The notes below the pieces were generated by a model. That model searched no databases, was not told where the DNA came from, and saw nothing but the letters and a program-made list of their open reading frames with translations. Shown here one piece after another: positions 23,859 to 32,700 of a stretch of 39,569 nucleotides of DNA (the stretch's first letter is position 1; each line of letters starts with the position of its first letter). Origin of the DNA: Chlorobiota bacterium (GTDB lineage: Bacteria; Bacteroidota; Bacteroidia; Bacteroidales; F082). The position numbers and the translations under genes were made by a program. The DNA is taken from contig JAUVKF010000025.1 in NCBI GenBank assembly GCA_030596395.1, positions 1-39,569 of the forward strand, read 5' to 3'.

Positions 23859-26579
23859 TTAAATTGATTTAACCAATTTTTTAAATATATCCCCACGGTG
23901 CTCAAAATTATGAAACTGATCGAAACTGGCTGCTGCCGGTGAGAGTAAACAACACTTGCCTCTTGAAGTTTCTTTTTTCATTATTTCAAACGCATCATGC
24001 AATGAATTAACCTTGAATAACTGCTGATCTGAGTTTGGATTTTCACGAAACAAAGCCAGCATATTATCGCCTGCTGCTCCTAAAAAAAATAAATTAGTAA
24101 TTCCGGATCTCTTTAAAAAAACCACCATCTCAGAGTAATCAAGGCCCCTGTCAAACCCGCCCAGAATGAGAGCATCAACATCCGGAATTGTTTTGACAGC
24201 GGCAATGGCTGATTCAGGAATAGTTGAAATGCTATCGTTGTAAAATTTGATGCCTCCATATTCTCCAACGTATTCAAGCCTGTGAGGAAGCAAGTTGAAA
24301 TCTTTAAGTGATCGAATTGAATCTTCCCTGTTAACACCCAAAACTTCCATCACAACCAAAGCTGCTTCGATATTGAACCAGTTATGCTTTCCTTTTAGTT
24401 TACTGTTTTCAAGTTCAGATAATGTATCGTCCAACACTTCCTCATTGATGTTTATTCTATCCGAATTGAATTTTTTGGTCTTTCCTACGACACGCTCAGA
24501 AACAATTATTTTATCACCAAATTTCTGATATTTACCAACATTCAGCTTTGCCTTTTCATATGCTGCTAACGAATCAAAATAATCAAGATGTTCGGGGAAT
24601 ATATTCAGCAACACAGCAATATGCGGTGAAACTTCAATATTTTGAAGTTGGTGTGCCGATAATTCAAAAACAATAATGGTCTTTTTATCAATTTTGGAAA
24701 TATGATCAAATGCCGGTGTGCCGATATTACCCAAGAGCACTGACTTCCTCCCTGCATTTTTCAAAAAATGATGAATCAGGGAGACTGTTGTGCTTTTCCC
24801 TTTGGTTCCGGTAACACCAATAACCTGATCCCTGTAGTACTTTAAAAACAATGCTGTTTGGGAAGTAATCCTGATATTTGATCCGATACTTTTCTGATTT
24901 AATTTTACACCCGGCGATTTAATGACCAGGTTATAATCATCCAAAACGTTCAAATAATCTTCACCCGTATAAATCTGAACATTTTGATCTCTTGTTAGCT
25001 CATCAATATTTCCGATTTCTTCACTCCGGTCTGCGATTCCAATCCGAAGTTCAGGAAAGTATTTCCGAAATAAGGTATATACTGAACGGCCTTCTTTTCC
25101 AAAACCCAATATCAATATTTTTTGATGGCTTGCTAATTCATTAATCAAAAAAGTTTTAAAGTCAACTTCTAAATGCTCTCTTTTCTCTTGCAATAGCTTT
25201 ATAAGTTTATGAGGGATAAAATGATTGTTATCGAATTGTTTAAGCAATGAATTAAAATTTTCCTGCCAAGCTCCCGGTTTATCATAATCCAGGATTTTTT
25301 TCAACAGGTATGGGTAGGCTGTTTTATCAAGCTTATTTGCCAATGCAAATAATGCTGCCCGTACTTCTTCCGGCATTCCTACACATTCAAAAGGTTTAAT
25401 ATCGGCAATGCCTGTTAATTCATCAAAAATTAATTCAAGTTCAGGATCATTAAGTATGTTCTTATGAAAAATCGTAAATCGCTGCGTTTCGGAAAGAAAG
25501 GGCGATAGCATGATGTCAGTAAAAAGACACTTCGGGCATTTGCCACACCATTCATCTGTTTTACTGCCAACATTACAACTCCTGAAACTTTTAAAATGCC
25601 ATGGAAAAGATGAAAACAATTTTGCGATTTGTAATTCGTTCAAAGGCCGTAAAAAACTGAAATATTCTACCTCTGGATGAATGTACTTTTTTACATACCA
25701 GCGGAAATCCTCTTCAAATTCAATTGATTTTGAATATTGGTGGTTGATTTTAGTTCCCGGAATTGTACTCTGGCTTGCACTATTTTCATTGGAAAGGGCA
25801 ATTTGTTTTGTGCCTGCGCCAATTGCAACAAGCATGTTTACAAAAGCCAACAATGCCGAAAATGGGGTATGGCCATTTAAATAACCTTTTTCATTTAATT
25901 CCAGGAGCAAAGGATCGAGTTTTCGCTCTACTACAATCGAATCATCAAAATCAAATCCTGCTGATGCTATCGTTCTTTTTATCGCATCACGCGGATTAAG
26001 CGACATTGGAATAATATTCAAATGGCTCTCTTTTAAAACCTCAAGCGTAACTACCGAATCTTTCCCTCCACCAACAGGCACAATAATATTCTGATTATTA
26101 AGCTCCTTATCAACTGTTTTTAACAAATCACCCTTAGATTGAATATCCATGAATTCCTCAAAGGTGGTTTCTATACCATTCAGATAAAAAAACTCACCCA
26201 ATCCATAATAGTACAATTTCTTCCACCAACTGACCTGTTCTTCGTCTATCTGATGTGGCCTGATTATTACTTTTGGAGAACATGTGGCTTTCCAGTAGCT
26301 AACCATTTCGACCATTCCGATGTGAAAAATCAGGTTTTCCAGATCAGATTTTTGGAGGTTATCCCATTTGTAAAAGTCTCTTGCAGGTATCTTAATTGTG
26401 GGTCTGAATGAGTAAATATCGGAGATATTAAAAACAAATTCCGCCTCCAAAATTTGATTATCAATCAGGAATGAATAACTTTGGTACTCAAAGAAAGGAT
26501 ATTCTTTCCGCAGATTGAGGTATTTATTATGATTTTGCTCCAATTTGCTATGGTATGCTTTTTGATTGCAATATAGCAT
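23859..26579 (-). CDS. murL-murD2: MurL-MurD2 fusion: muramoyl-L-Ala-L-Glu epimerase joined to muramoyl-L-Ala glutamate ligase
   Basis: One 906-aa chain holds two enzymes. Residues 1-430 match MurL (UDP-MurNAc-L-Ala-L-Glu epimerase, known from Xanthomonas): VGGGKDS (169-175, PP-loop-like ATP site), NGHTPFSAL (235-243), SNENSAS...IPG...NHQYSK (263-284), FLRPLNEL (309-316), C335 and CGKCPKC (345-351), and KPFECVG (395-401). Residues about 430-480 are a linker. Residues 485-906 are a complete Mur ligase of MurD type: ILGFGKEGRS, P-loop GTKGKST (591-597), NIFPEHLDYF, HRLEYV (766-771), NDSISTIPES (781-790) and SPAAASFDQFHNFEHRG (880-896). In E. coli MurD the NDSKATN motif has Lys319; here Ile784 replaces it, in line with a MurD2-type enzyme using L-Glu. 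The inferred pathway adds L-Glu, then epimerises it to D-Glu on the nucleotide precursor, bypassing free D-Glu. Both domains look intact. Confidence 0.87.
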   Translation of the reverse strand: MLYCNQKAYHSKLEQNHNKYLNLRKEYPFFEYQSYSFLIDNQILEAEFVFNISDIYSFRPTIKIPARDFYKWDNLQKSDLENLIFHIGMVEMVSYWKATCSPKVIIRPHQIDEEQVSWWKKLYYYGLGEFFYLNGIETTFEEFMDIQSKGDLLKTVDKELNNQNIIVPVGGGKDSVVTLEVLKESHLNIIPMSLNPRDAIKRTIASAGFDFDDSIVVERKLDPLLLELNEKGYLNGHTPFSALLAFVNMLVAIGAGTKQIALSNENSASQSTIPGTKINHQYSKSIEFEEDFRWYVKKYIHPEVEYFSFLRPLNELQIAKLFSSFPWHFKSFRSCNVGSKTDEWCGKCPKCLFTDIMLSPFLSETQRFTIFHKNILNDPELELIFDELTGIADIKPFECVGMPEEVRAALFALANKLDKTAYPYLLKKILDYDKPGAWQENFNSLLKQFDNNHFIPHKLIKLLQEKREHLEVDFKTFLINELASHQKILILGFGKEGRSVYTLFRKYFPELRIGIADRSEEIGNIDELTRDQNVQIYTGEDYLNVLDDYNLVIKSPGVKLNQKSIGSNIRITSQTALFLKYYRDQVIGVTGTKGKSTTVSLIHHFLKNAGRKSVLLGNIGTPAFDHISKIDKKTIIVFELSAHQLQNIEVSPHIAVLLNIFPEHLDYFDSLAAYEKAKLNVGKYQKFGDKIIVSERVVGKTKKFNSDRININEEVLDDTLSELENSKLKGKHNWFNIEAALVVMEVLGVNREDSIRSLKDFNLLPHRLEYVGEYGGIKFYNDSISTIPESAIAAVKTIPDVDALILGGFDRGLDYSEMVVFLKRSGITNLFFLGAAGDNMLALFRENPNSDQQLFKVNSLHDAFEIMKKETSRGKCCLLSPAAASFDQFHNFEHRGDIFKKLVKSI

Positions 26580-26595
26580 AAATGTAAGCTTCGCA

Positions 26596-27186
26596 ATGAA
26601 AGAAATAGACAGATTTATTCAGATCAAATCCAATGACCTTCTCCCTGCAAGGGGACGTATTTTATTATCCGAACCTTTCATGGGCGACTACTATTTTGGT
26701 CGGGCTGTTGTTTTGCTGGCTGAGCATAATGAAGAGGGGTCGTTTGGAGTGATCATGAACAAACCTGTTACTGCAAAATTTAACGAAGTAATGAAGGATT
26801 TTCCCGAATTTGACGCTCCGATATATTTAGGCGGGCCGGTTGAAACCGACAGCCTGTTCTATATTCATACCAAAGGTGACCAATTGGAAGGAGCTACTGA
26901 GATTGTCGAAGGTTTATTTTGGGGAGGAGACATTGAAGCCCTGAAAGAACTGATCCTTATTAAAAGAATTGAACCCGCTGACATTCGCTTCTTCATCGGT
27001 TATTCGGGTTGGGCAGCAGACCAGTTAAGCACTGAATTAAAAAGAAACTCATGGGTCATCACACGGGCTTCCCGTCAGATAATATTCACCTTAGATACTG
27101 TGAGAATGTGGGAAAAATTACTGGATAAAATGGGTGATACCTATCAATACTGGACCAAGTTTCCGATTGACCCAACCATGAACTAA
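26596..27186 (+). CDS. YqgE/AlgH family protein (UPF0301)
   Basis: The 196-aa cytoplasmic protein has the family signature near its start, LPARGRILLSEPFMGDYYFGRAVVLLAEHNEEGSFGVIMNKP (about 14-55), followed by APIYLGGPV, LFWGGD, and FFIGYSGWAADQLSTEL. The family is universally conserved in many Gram-negatives but has no proven biochemical function; AlgH was first linked to alginate regulation in Pseudomonas. The frame opens ten codons earlier, but the ATG at 26596 is preferred as the family start; it also leaves 16 bp to the divergent murL-murD2 start. Its 3' end overlaps the convergent rhomboid gene by 4 bp. Confidence 0.9.
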   Translation: MKEIDRFIQIKSNDLLPARGRILLSEPFMGDYYFGRAVVLLAEHNEEGSFGVIMNKPVTAKFNEVMKDFPEFDAPIYLGGPVETDSLFYIHTKGDQLEGATEIVEGLFWGGDIEALKELILIKRIEPADIRFFIGYSGWAADQLSTELKRNSWVITRASRQIIFTLDTVRMWEKLLDKMGDTYQYWTKFPIDPTMN

Positions 27187-27797
27187 AATAACTGGGAGAA
27201 GAAATTCCCTACAACGCCCGGAACTAGGATCACCGTAAAAACAACACCAAACACAGCTCCCCAGAAATGTGCATTGTGGCCAATATTGTCACCACCTCTG
27301 CGACCCATATATGCTGAATAGACGAGGTATAAAATCGCAAATGCCCAGGCAGGTATTGCGAACGGAATCGGAAAGATGTAAATACCTCCACCAGGATAAA
27401 ACAATATGCTAGAGAATACAACCGCCGAAACTGCTCCTGATGCACCAACTGCATTGTAGTGAGGATCTTCCTTGTGCTTCCTAAAATCAAATAAGGTGGA
27501 AAAAATTACACCACCAACATAAAGTAAAACATAATATAGTACACCTCGTAGTCCAAACAATTGCTGAAAACTTTTCTCCACAATGCCTCCAAACGAATAC
27601 AATACATACATGTTAATGAACAAATGAAGAAATCCGGCATGGATCAAAGCATAACTGAAAAACCGCCAGCCTTCCTTTCTATACTTAATCAAGTAAGCAT
27701 TAAACTTCAACCTGTTAAAAATATCAGGATTATTAAAAGCCAGTAGCGAAACAACAACAGTGCCCACAACAATAATAATATTTAAGCCAAATGTCAT
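27183..27797 (-). CDS. Rhomboid-family intramembrane serine protease
   Basis: The 204-aa protein has six predicted membrane segments. The rhomboid active site is intact: H58-L-F-I-N62-M in the second helix region (oxyanion/structural), GASG with Ser120 as nucleophile, and GHNAHFWGAVFG with His177 as the general base. Rhomboids cleave single-pass membrane proteins within or near the bilayer. Its ATG overlaps the stop of the upstream membrane-protein gene by ATGA (27794-27797), so translation is coupled. It is the last gene of the minus-strand operon starting at 32488. Confidence 0.92.
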   Translation of the reverse strand: MTFGLNIIIVVGTVVVSLLAFNNPDIFNRLKFNAYLIKYRKEGWRFFSYALIHAGFLHLFINMYVLYSFGGIVEKSFQQLFGLRGVLYYVLLYVGGVIFSTLFDFRKHKEDPHYNAVGASGAVSAVVFSSILFYPGGGIYIFPIPFAIPAWAFAILYLVYSAYMGRRGGDNIGHNAHFWGAVFGVVFTVILVPGVVGNFFSQLF

Positions 27798-28627
27798 TGC
27801 TGCGAGTTCTCAGTTTGAACTTGTTCTTGTTTGGTATAATCAATCTCCGATCCCAGAACACTATGCGGAATGATATACACAATGATCATCACTACCAAAG
27901 CCACAACCACCCATGTTTTATGTTCAGGTTTTTTTCGCAACCTGAACCATGCGATGAGCCAAAAAATAAATATTACAGCAGTCTTGTTATCGGTCAGGTC
28001 ATGACCGAATGGCCAACCTGTCCAGTAAGCACCAAAAGCAAATTTTTGAACAATTGGCCCCAGAATTAACCCTCCAATGATAACAGTAAGCAAGGTAACA
28101 CCAACCTGGAAAAGCGTATCTTTTCTTCTGAAAATAGCCTCAAGACCTGCACGAACCCCGAAGAGTAGCGAGAAGAACATAAAGAAAATATGCGGTGCCA
28201 GTACAGCAGCCGGAACAGCACCTTTGAATCGAAGTATTACTGGTTCATCGTTCAATTTATATGCTGCACCATCTTTGAACAATACTACATTATACTCAAT
28301 TTTTCCGGCAGGCGGAAGAAAAGGAAAATGTGCAATCAGGCCTTCTTTGTTTCGTTCCATTTCAACGGTTGTCCATTCATCATAGCTTTTAAAGCGTTTA
28401 TATGATAGTTGGCCAGTCACAGTTTGATCATCAAGTTTAACCTCAACTGGTGCATCTATATCCGTATCGTGGGTCCTTAATAGTTTGAATTTAACGGTTT
28501 CTAAACCCACTTCAACCTTGCCCGTCATTGGATAGGTAGGTCCGGTTGAACGTTGATAGATTACAAGCGACAGGGTAAAAATAACTGCTGCTACCCATAA
28601 CAAAATACTCTTCGTTTTATCTTTCAT
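27794..28627 (-). CDS. Membrane protein with an N-terminal extracytoplasmic domain, function unknown
   Basis: The 277-aa protein has one N-terminal transmembrane helix (ILLWVAAVIFTLSLVIY), a beta-rich periplasmic domain of about 120 residues (YPMTGKVEVGLETVKFKLLR..., SYDEWTTVEM..., GKIEYNVVLFKDG), and then about four C-terminal helices (AAVLAPHIFFMFFSLLFGV, LFQVGVTLLTVIIGGLILG, TAVIFIFWLIAWF, WVVVALVVMIIVYIIP). Similar conserved hypothetical proteins are, from memory, widespread in Bacteroidota; no role is established. It sits between the CDF transporter (2-bp gap) and rhomboid (4-bp overlap), so it belongs to that operon and could be a membrane partner of either (inference). Confidence 0.7.
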   Translation of the reverse strand: MKDKTKSILLWVAAVIFTLSLVIYQRSTGPTYPMTGKVEVGLETVKFKLLRTHDTDIDAPVEVKLDDQTVTGQLSYKRFKSYDEWTTVEMERNKEGLIAHFPFLPPAGKIEYNVVLFKDGAAYKLNDEPVILRFKGAVPAAVLAPHIFFMFFSLLFGVRAGLEAIFRRKDTLFQVGVTLLTVIIGGLILGPIVQKFAFGAYWTGWPFGHDLTDNKTAVIFIFWLIAWFRLRKKPEHKTWVVVALVVMIIVYIIPHSVLGSEIDYTKQEQVQTENSQQ

Positions 28628-28629
28628 AA

Positions 28630-29550
28630 TTAATTACAATTTTCATCAGGTATTACACGCTTGTCATCGCATCTGTTATGCTCAAGCTGCAATGTAATGT
28701 GGTGTATTTCAAATTTTTCTTTTAAAATTTTTCTAACTTTTTCAAGGATGGATTCGCTTTCACTCACTTTCATATCTTCAAAAAGATCAACATGTCCCTC
28801 GAAATGAATCTCGCTGTCCGTTAAATTCCAGATATGAATGTGGTGAACGCTTCTAATGCCTGCGATTTGCTTCAAATCACCAACAACTTCTTTAATCGAA
28901 ATATCAGAGGGTGTTTGTTGCATCAGTATTTTATAAGTCTCATACAACACCGAATAAGTTTCTTTTATGATATAAAGACAAATGAGCACAGTGATCAGCG
29001 GGTCAATCCAATAGACTTCGTAAAAATAAATCAGGACTCCGCCAATAATTACAGCCACACTTGATAGTGTATCTCCTATCAAATGCAAATAAGCTGCTTT
29101 GATATTCAGGTTTTCTTTTGAATGATCTTTTAGAAGCAGAACACTCAGTAGGTTGGCTATTAACCCGATTGAAGCAACCACAAGCATCGTGACACTTTTG
29201 ATCGGTTCCGGATTCAGAAATCGTTCATAGGACTCAAAAAGCAAGTAAATACAGATTACGATAAGTGTGACCGAATTAAAAAGTGCAGCAAGAATTTGAA
29301 TGCGCTTGTATCCAAAAGTATGCTTCGAGTCGGCCGATTTTTTGCTTATTTTGAAAGTAAGGTAAGTGATCAACAGTGCAATGGTATCGCTAAGGTTGTG
29401 CGCTGCATCGGAGATCAGGGCCAGGCTGTTGGAAAATATTCCACCGATAAACTCGGCAATGGTAATCCCAAAATTGAGCACCACGGTAAACAGGAGTTTT
29501 TTTCCTTCAATTCCTTGATGATGATCGTGATGGTGGTGGCGATGTCCCAT
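28630..29550 (-). CDS. Cation diffusion facilitator (zinc/divalent metal exporter, CzcD-type)
   Basis: The 306-aa CDF transporter opens with a His-rich tail (MGHRHHHHDHH) that may collect metal ions. Six helices follow; the transport site is formed by SDAAHNLSD in TM2 and HLIGDTLSS in TM5, both containing HxxxD, the arrangement of zinc-transporting CDFs. The C-terminal cytoplasmic domain ends with HHIHIWNLTDSEIHFEGHVD and HHITLQLEH, the usual regulatory metal-binding fold. The frame opens at a TTG four codons earlier, but ATG 29550 is chosen: it follows the stop of the GH3 gene after a single base (TAA-T-ATG), a typical coupled start. Confidence 0.92.
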   Translation of the reverse strand: MGHRHHHHDHHQGIEGKKLLFTVVLNFGITIAEFIGGIFSNSLALISDAAHNLSDTIALLITYLTFKISKKSADSKHTFGYKRIQILAALFNSVTLIVICIYLLFESYERFLNPEPIKSVTMLVVASIGLIANLLSVLLLKDHSKENLNIKAAYLHLIGDTLSSVAVIIGGVLIYFYEVYWIDPLITVLICLYIIKETYSVLYETYKILMQQTPSDISIKEVVGDLKQIAGIRSVHHIHIWNLTDSEIHFEGHVDLFEDMKVSESESILEKVRKILKEKFEIHHITLQLEHNRCDDKRVIPDENCN

Positions 29551-29551
29551 A

Positions 29552-32488
29552 TTAATCAGCAAAAGTAAGATTTGTGGGTTTTATCGCCTCATAAAAAAGT
29601 TGATGGATGTTGGTCCTGATGTCGAGTTCCATGATTTTGGCATTGTCCATATCAGGATAAACCCTGTTGGATAAAAATACATAGATCAAACCTGTTTCAG
29701 GATCGGCCCAGGTATAAGTACCGGTAAAACCGGAATGACCAAAACTTGATGGCGAAGCATCCTTACAATTTCCCCGGTGCTCTTCGAATTCCAACATCGG
29801 TTTGTCAAAACCTAATCCTCTTCTGTTGCTATCTTCCGGAAACTGAACCCGGTTAAAGTCATCAAAGGTTTCTTTCGAGATATATTCCCTTCCACCATAA
29901 TTACCGCCATTCAAAAACATTTGCATAATAACGGCCACATCATATGCATTGCCAAACAGTCCTGCATGACCGGATATTCCGCCAAGCATAGCTGCGCCTT
30001 GGTCGTGTACATCGCCATGTAACAACTGGTGCCTGAATACCTGGTCAAATTCTGTTGGGATAATCCTTTCCTTCGGGAAAGTCTTTAAGGGTCTGTAAGT
30101 TAATTGTAACAATCCTAATGGTTTATAAAACTCATCGCTAATAAACTGATCAAAAGGAGAATTCGTCAGTTGTTCTACCATTTCCTTGAAGAAATAGAAT
30201 CCCAGGTCGCTGTATGCATACTCCTTTTCACCAATCGGAGATTCAATGATCTGGCTATAGATACCATATTTATAATTTTCGCGGATGTACATGTTCCTGG
30301 CAACCCTTACCGGGAATTCTTCAGAGATCATCGAACGGTAAACACTCGTATCCCAGTTGTTATCAAAAAGAGTGTTTTCATAATAAGGTATCCATGGGGT
30401 CAACCCCGCCTGGTGTGTTAACACCTCGCGAAAACCAAGTTCAGCTTTGTTTGTTCCTTTCAAATAAAACAGGTAATCAGAAAGTTTTGAACTAATCTTC
30501 AGCTTATTTTCATCCACCATTTTCATCAAAGCCGGGGCAGTGGTCAGGATCTTAGTCAGTGAAGCCAGGTCATACAAATCATCATTCTTCACTTTACGGA
30601 TAGAATCATACGTATGATAACCAAACGATTTATCATAAAAGATATATCCGTCTTTTGCAGCAATGATCTGGCAACCCGGGAAAGCTTTTATTTCAATCCC
30701 ATTGACCGCAATCGAGTCAATTTTATCCAGAAAATAGGTATTGATCGCCAACTCCTCAGTTTCAGCATACGACAATCTTGATTTGGGAGTCATAATGCTA
30801 GTATTCACTTTAAAGCCTCCGGCTGAAACCGGAAGGTGACCTTTCGCTGCATGCATACCAAGGATTACTTCTGCAGATAACTGTTGCATGTGGGGCTTAT
30901 CCTGGTAAGAAACTACAATGCTTTTGAATATTGAAGTATTGCTGAACATATCAAGGCTGTAGGGACTGGCAAATACATTAAGAATAACCGACTTACTCCT
31001 GGCGATACGTTCAATAAATTGAATATCACTATCCGTAATTCCAAATTGTCTGGCAGCAGAAATATTAGTATTTACCAAACCGATAATCACCAGGTTGTAT
31101 TTATCAATCTTGCTTAATATTTCCTGGCGCTGGCTTATTTCAGCATCATGCTTCAAACGGTAGGATTCTGCTCCGAAAAACGCTGTCAGCTTCGATTCAA
31201 AAATAGTTTCTTCATCGGTACCTATGATTAAAACAGCTGGATTCACGGTGTCGGGATAGCTGACCGGAATTAATGAATTATCGTTTTTTACTACGGTAAC
31301 AGCCTCATCAAAAAGTTTTTCTGCTGTTCTGTAATACTTTCTTTGATTAAGTTCAATAAGTAGGTTTGTCGTATCAACTATTTCCCGTTTGTATGCTCCC
31401 GTCAGGTATTTGTGCCTAAGGATCTTCTTACAACTTGCTTCAAGTTGCTCCGCTTTAACCTTTCCTTTTTGTATTGCTTTGGTTATGGCTTTAACTGATG
31501 CAGGGATATCTTCAGGGATCAGCAAGATATCATTGCCTGCAACGAAAGCATCAAGGGCGATTATATCAGGCTTATAATAGTTTGTTACTCCTTTCATGTC
31601 AAGGCCGTCTGTTATTACAAGACCATTAAATCCCATCTTTCGGATCAATTGTTTTTGAATGATGTTCGAAGAAAGTGTTGCCGGTCGATTCTTTTTCTTG
31701 TCGAAGGAAGGAACTGAAAGATGAGCAACCATAACTGAATTCACTCCACTCTCTATCAGGAATTTAAATGGAACAAATTCGGTATTGCGTAGTTCCTTTT
31801 TTGATTTATCCAACACCGGCAAAGTAAGATGTGAATCGGTTTGAGTATCGCCATGGCCCGGAAAATGTTTGGCACAGGCAACAATACCTTGGTCCTGCAT
31901 GCCTTTCATGTATTGGAAAGCCTTCTCTCCTACCTGTTCCGGTGACTCACCAAACGAACGCATTCCAATCACAGGATTCTTTGGGTTGTTGTTCACATCA
32001 GCAACGGGTGCAAAATTGATATGGATACCCATGCGCCGACATTGTTCGCCAATTTGCCTGCCCATTTGATAGATCAGGTTGTCATTTTTGATAGCACCCA
32101 GTGTCATCTGGAGGGGGTATTTCACCGTTTGGCTCAGCCTCATTCCAAGACCCCATTCGGCATCAATGGCAATCATGAGCGGTGTTTTTGGCAATGTATT
32201 CCATTCATTATTTTTCAAAGCCTGTTGTATTGGATCGCCTGCAAAAAATATTACCCCACCCAGGTTATACTGTTTGATGTAAGCTCCAACTTCTTCGATA
32301 TAAGGCTGCCCGGAATGGTTTGCCCTGATAAAAATAAGTTGCCCTACCCTTTCCTCGAGAGTTAATGACTGGTAAACTGAATCGGCCCATTGCTCAGCTT
32401 TCTGTTCTTTTGAATGCTGGCCAAAAAAAGCAAATGGGAGGATTAGTAACAGGAAAATGGAATATCTAAACCGGAGTATTTGTCGCAT
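29552..32488 (-). CDS. Secreted GH3 beta-N-acetylhexosaminidase fused to a class C beta-lactamase-type serine hydrolase
   Basis: The 978-aa exported protein starts with a signal peptide (about 1-23, ending FFGQ). Residues about 35-370 form a NagZ-like GH3 TIM barrel: KHFPGHGDTQTDSH (207-220) carries the His/Asp general acid dyad typical of NagZ, and TDG with Asp294 is the nucleophile. A GH3 C-terminal alpha/beta domain follows (about 390-560). Residues about 585-960 are a penicillin-binding-protein/class C beta-lactamase fold: S643-L-T-K646, Y759-S-D and H918-S-G. The two activities would remove GlcNAc-type sugar and act on the peptide or acyl side of muropeptides, as with the separate NagZ and serine hydrolase encoded together in Bacillus. 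It heads the operon with CDF, membrane protein and rhomboid. It is unlikely to be an antibiotic-resistance beta-lactamase. Confidence 0.9.
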   Translation of the reverse strand: MRQILRFRYSIFLLLILPFAFFGQHSKEQKAEQWADSVYQSLTLEERVGQLIFIRANHSGQPYIEEVGAYIKQYNLGGVIFFAGDPIQQALKNNEWNTLPKTPLMIAIDAEWGLGMRLSQTVKYPLQMTLGAIKNDNLIYQMGRQIGEQCRRMGIHINFAPVADVNNNPKNPVIGMRSFGESPEQVGEKAFQYMKGMQDQGIVACAKHFPGHGDTQTDSHLTLPVLDKSKKELRNTEFVPFKFLIESGVNSVMVAHLSVPSFDKKKNRPATLSSNIIQKQLIRKMGFNGLVITDGLDMKGVTNYYKPDIIALDAFVAGNDILLIPEDIPASVKAITKAIQKGKVKAEQLEASCKKILRHKYLTGAYKREIVDTTNLLIELNQRKYYRTAEKLFDEAVTVVKNDNSLIPVSYPDTVNPAVLIIGTDEETIFESKLTAFFGAESYRLKHDAEISQRQEILSKIDKYNLVIIGLVNTNISAARQFGITDSDIQFIERIARSKSVILNVFASPYSLDMFSNTSIFKSIVVSYQDKPHMQQLSAEVILGMHAAKGHLPVSAGGFKVNTSIMTPKSRLSYAETEELAINTYFLDKIDSIAVNGIEIKAFPGCQIIAAKDGYIFYDKSFGYHTYDSIRKVKNDDLYDLASLTKILTTAPALMKMVDENKLKISSKLSDYLFYLKGTNKAELGFREVLTHQAGLTPWIPYYENTLFDNNWDTSVYRSMISEEFPVRVARNMYIRENYKYGIYSQIIESPIGEKEYAYSDLGFYFFKEMVEQLTNSPFDQFISDEFYKPLGLLQLTYRPLKTFPKERIIPTEFDQVFRHQLLHGDVHDQGAAMLGGISGHAGLFGNAYDVAVIMQMFLNGGNYGGREYISKETFDDFNRVQFPEDSNRRGLGFDKPMLEFEEHRGNCKDASPSSFGHSGFTGTYTWADPETGLIYVFLSNRVYPDMDNAKIMELDIRTNIHQLFYEAIKPTNLTFAD

Positions 32489-32627
32489 AAATTTTCGTCA
32501 AAAAAAACAGCCAAATTTAGGTAAAATTGAAGTCAGTAAGAAGTTGCTTTATACTACCTATTAACATTGTTTTGAGAATTTGTTAGTGATTATTAACTGT
32601 AGTAATGCTGCAATGCGGAAATGATTA

Positions 32628-32693
32628 AATGCTAAAATCCAAGCAAATTATTCAATTATTTATGCATTTTAAGCATTATTGCATTTTAGCATT
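32628..32693. repeat. AT-rich inverted repeat between the MATE and GH3 genes
   Basis: AATGCTAAAAT at 32628-32638 is the exact reverse complement of ATTTTAGCATT at 32683-32693; variants GCATTTTAAGCATT lie between. It may terminate the MATE transcript, but it lacks a T tract. Confidence 0.5.
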
Positions 32694-32700
32694 CGTTCAT

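Noticed and set aside
29552-32488. Antibiotic-resistance beta-lactamase
   Set aside because: The serine-hydrolase domain is fused to a NagZ-type glycosidase and has HSG rather than KTG; a muropeptide role is more likely.
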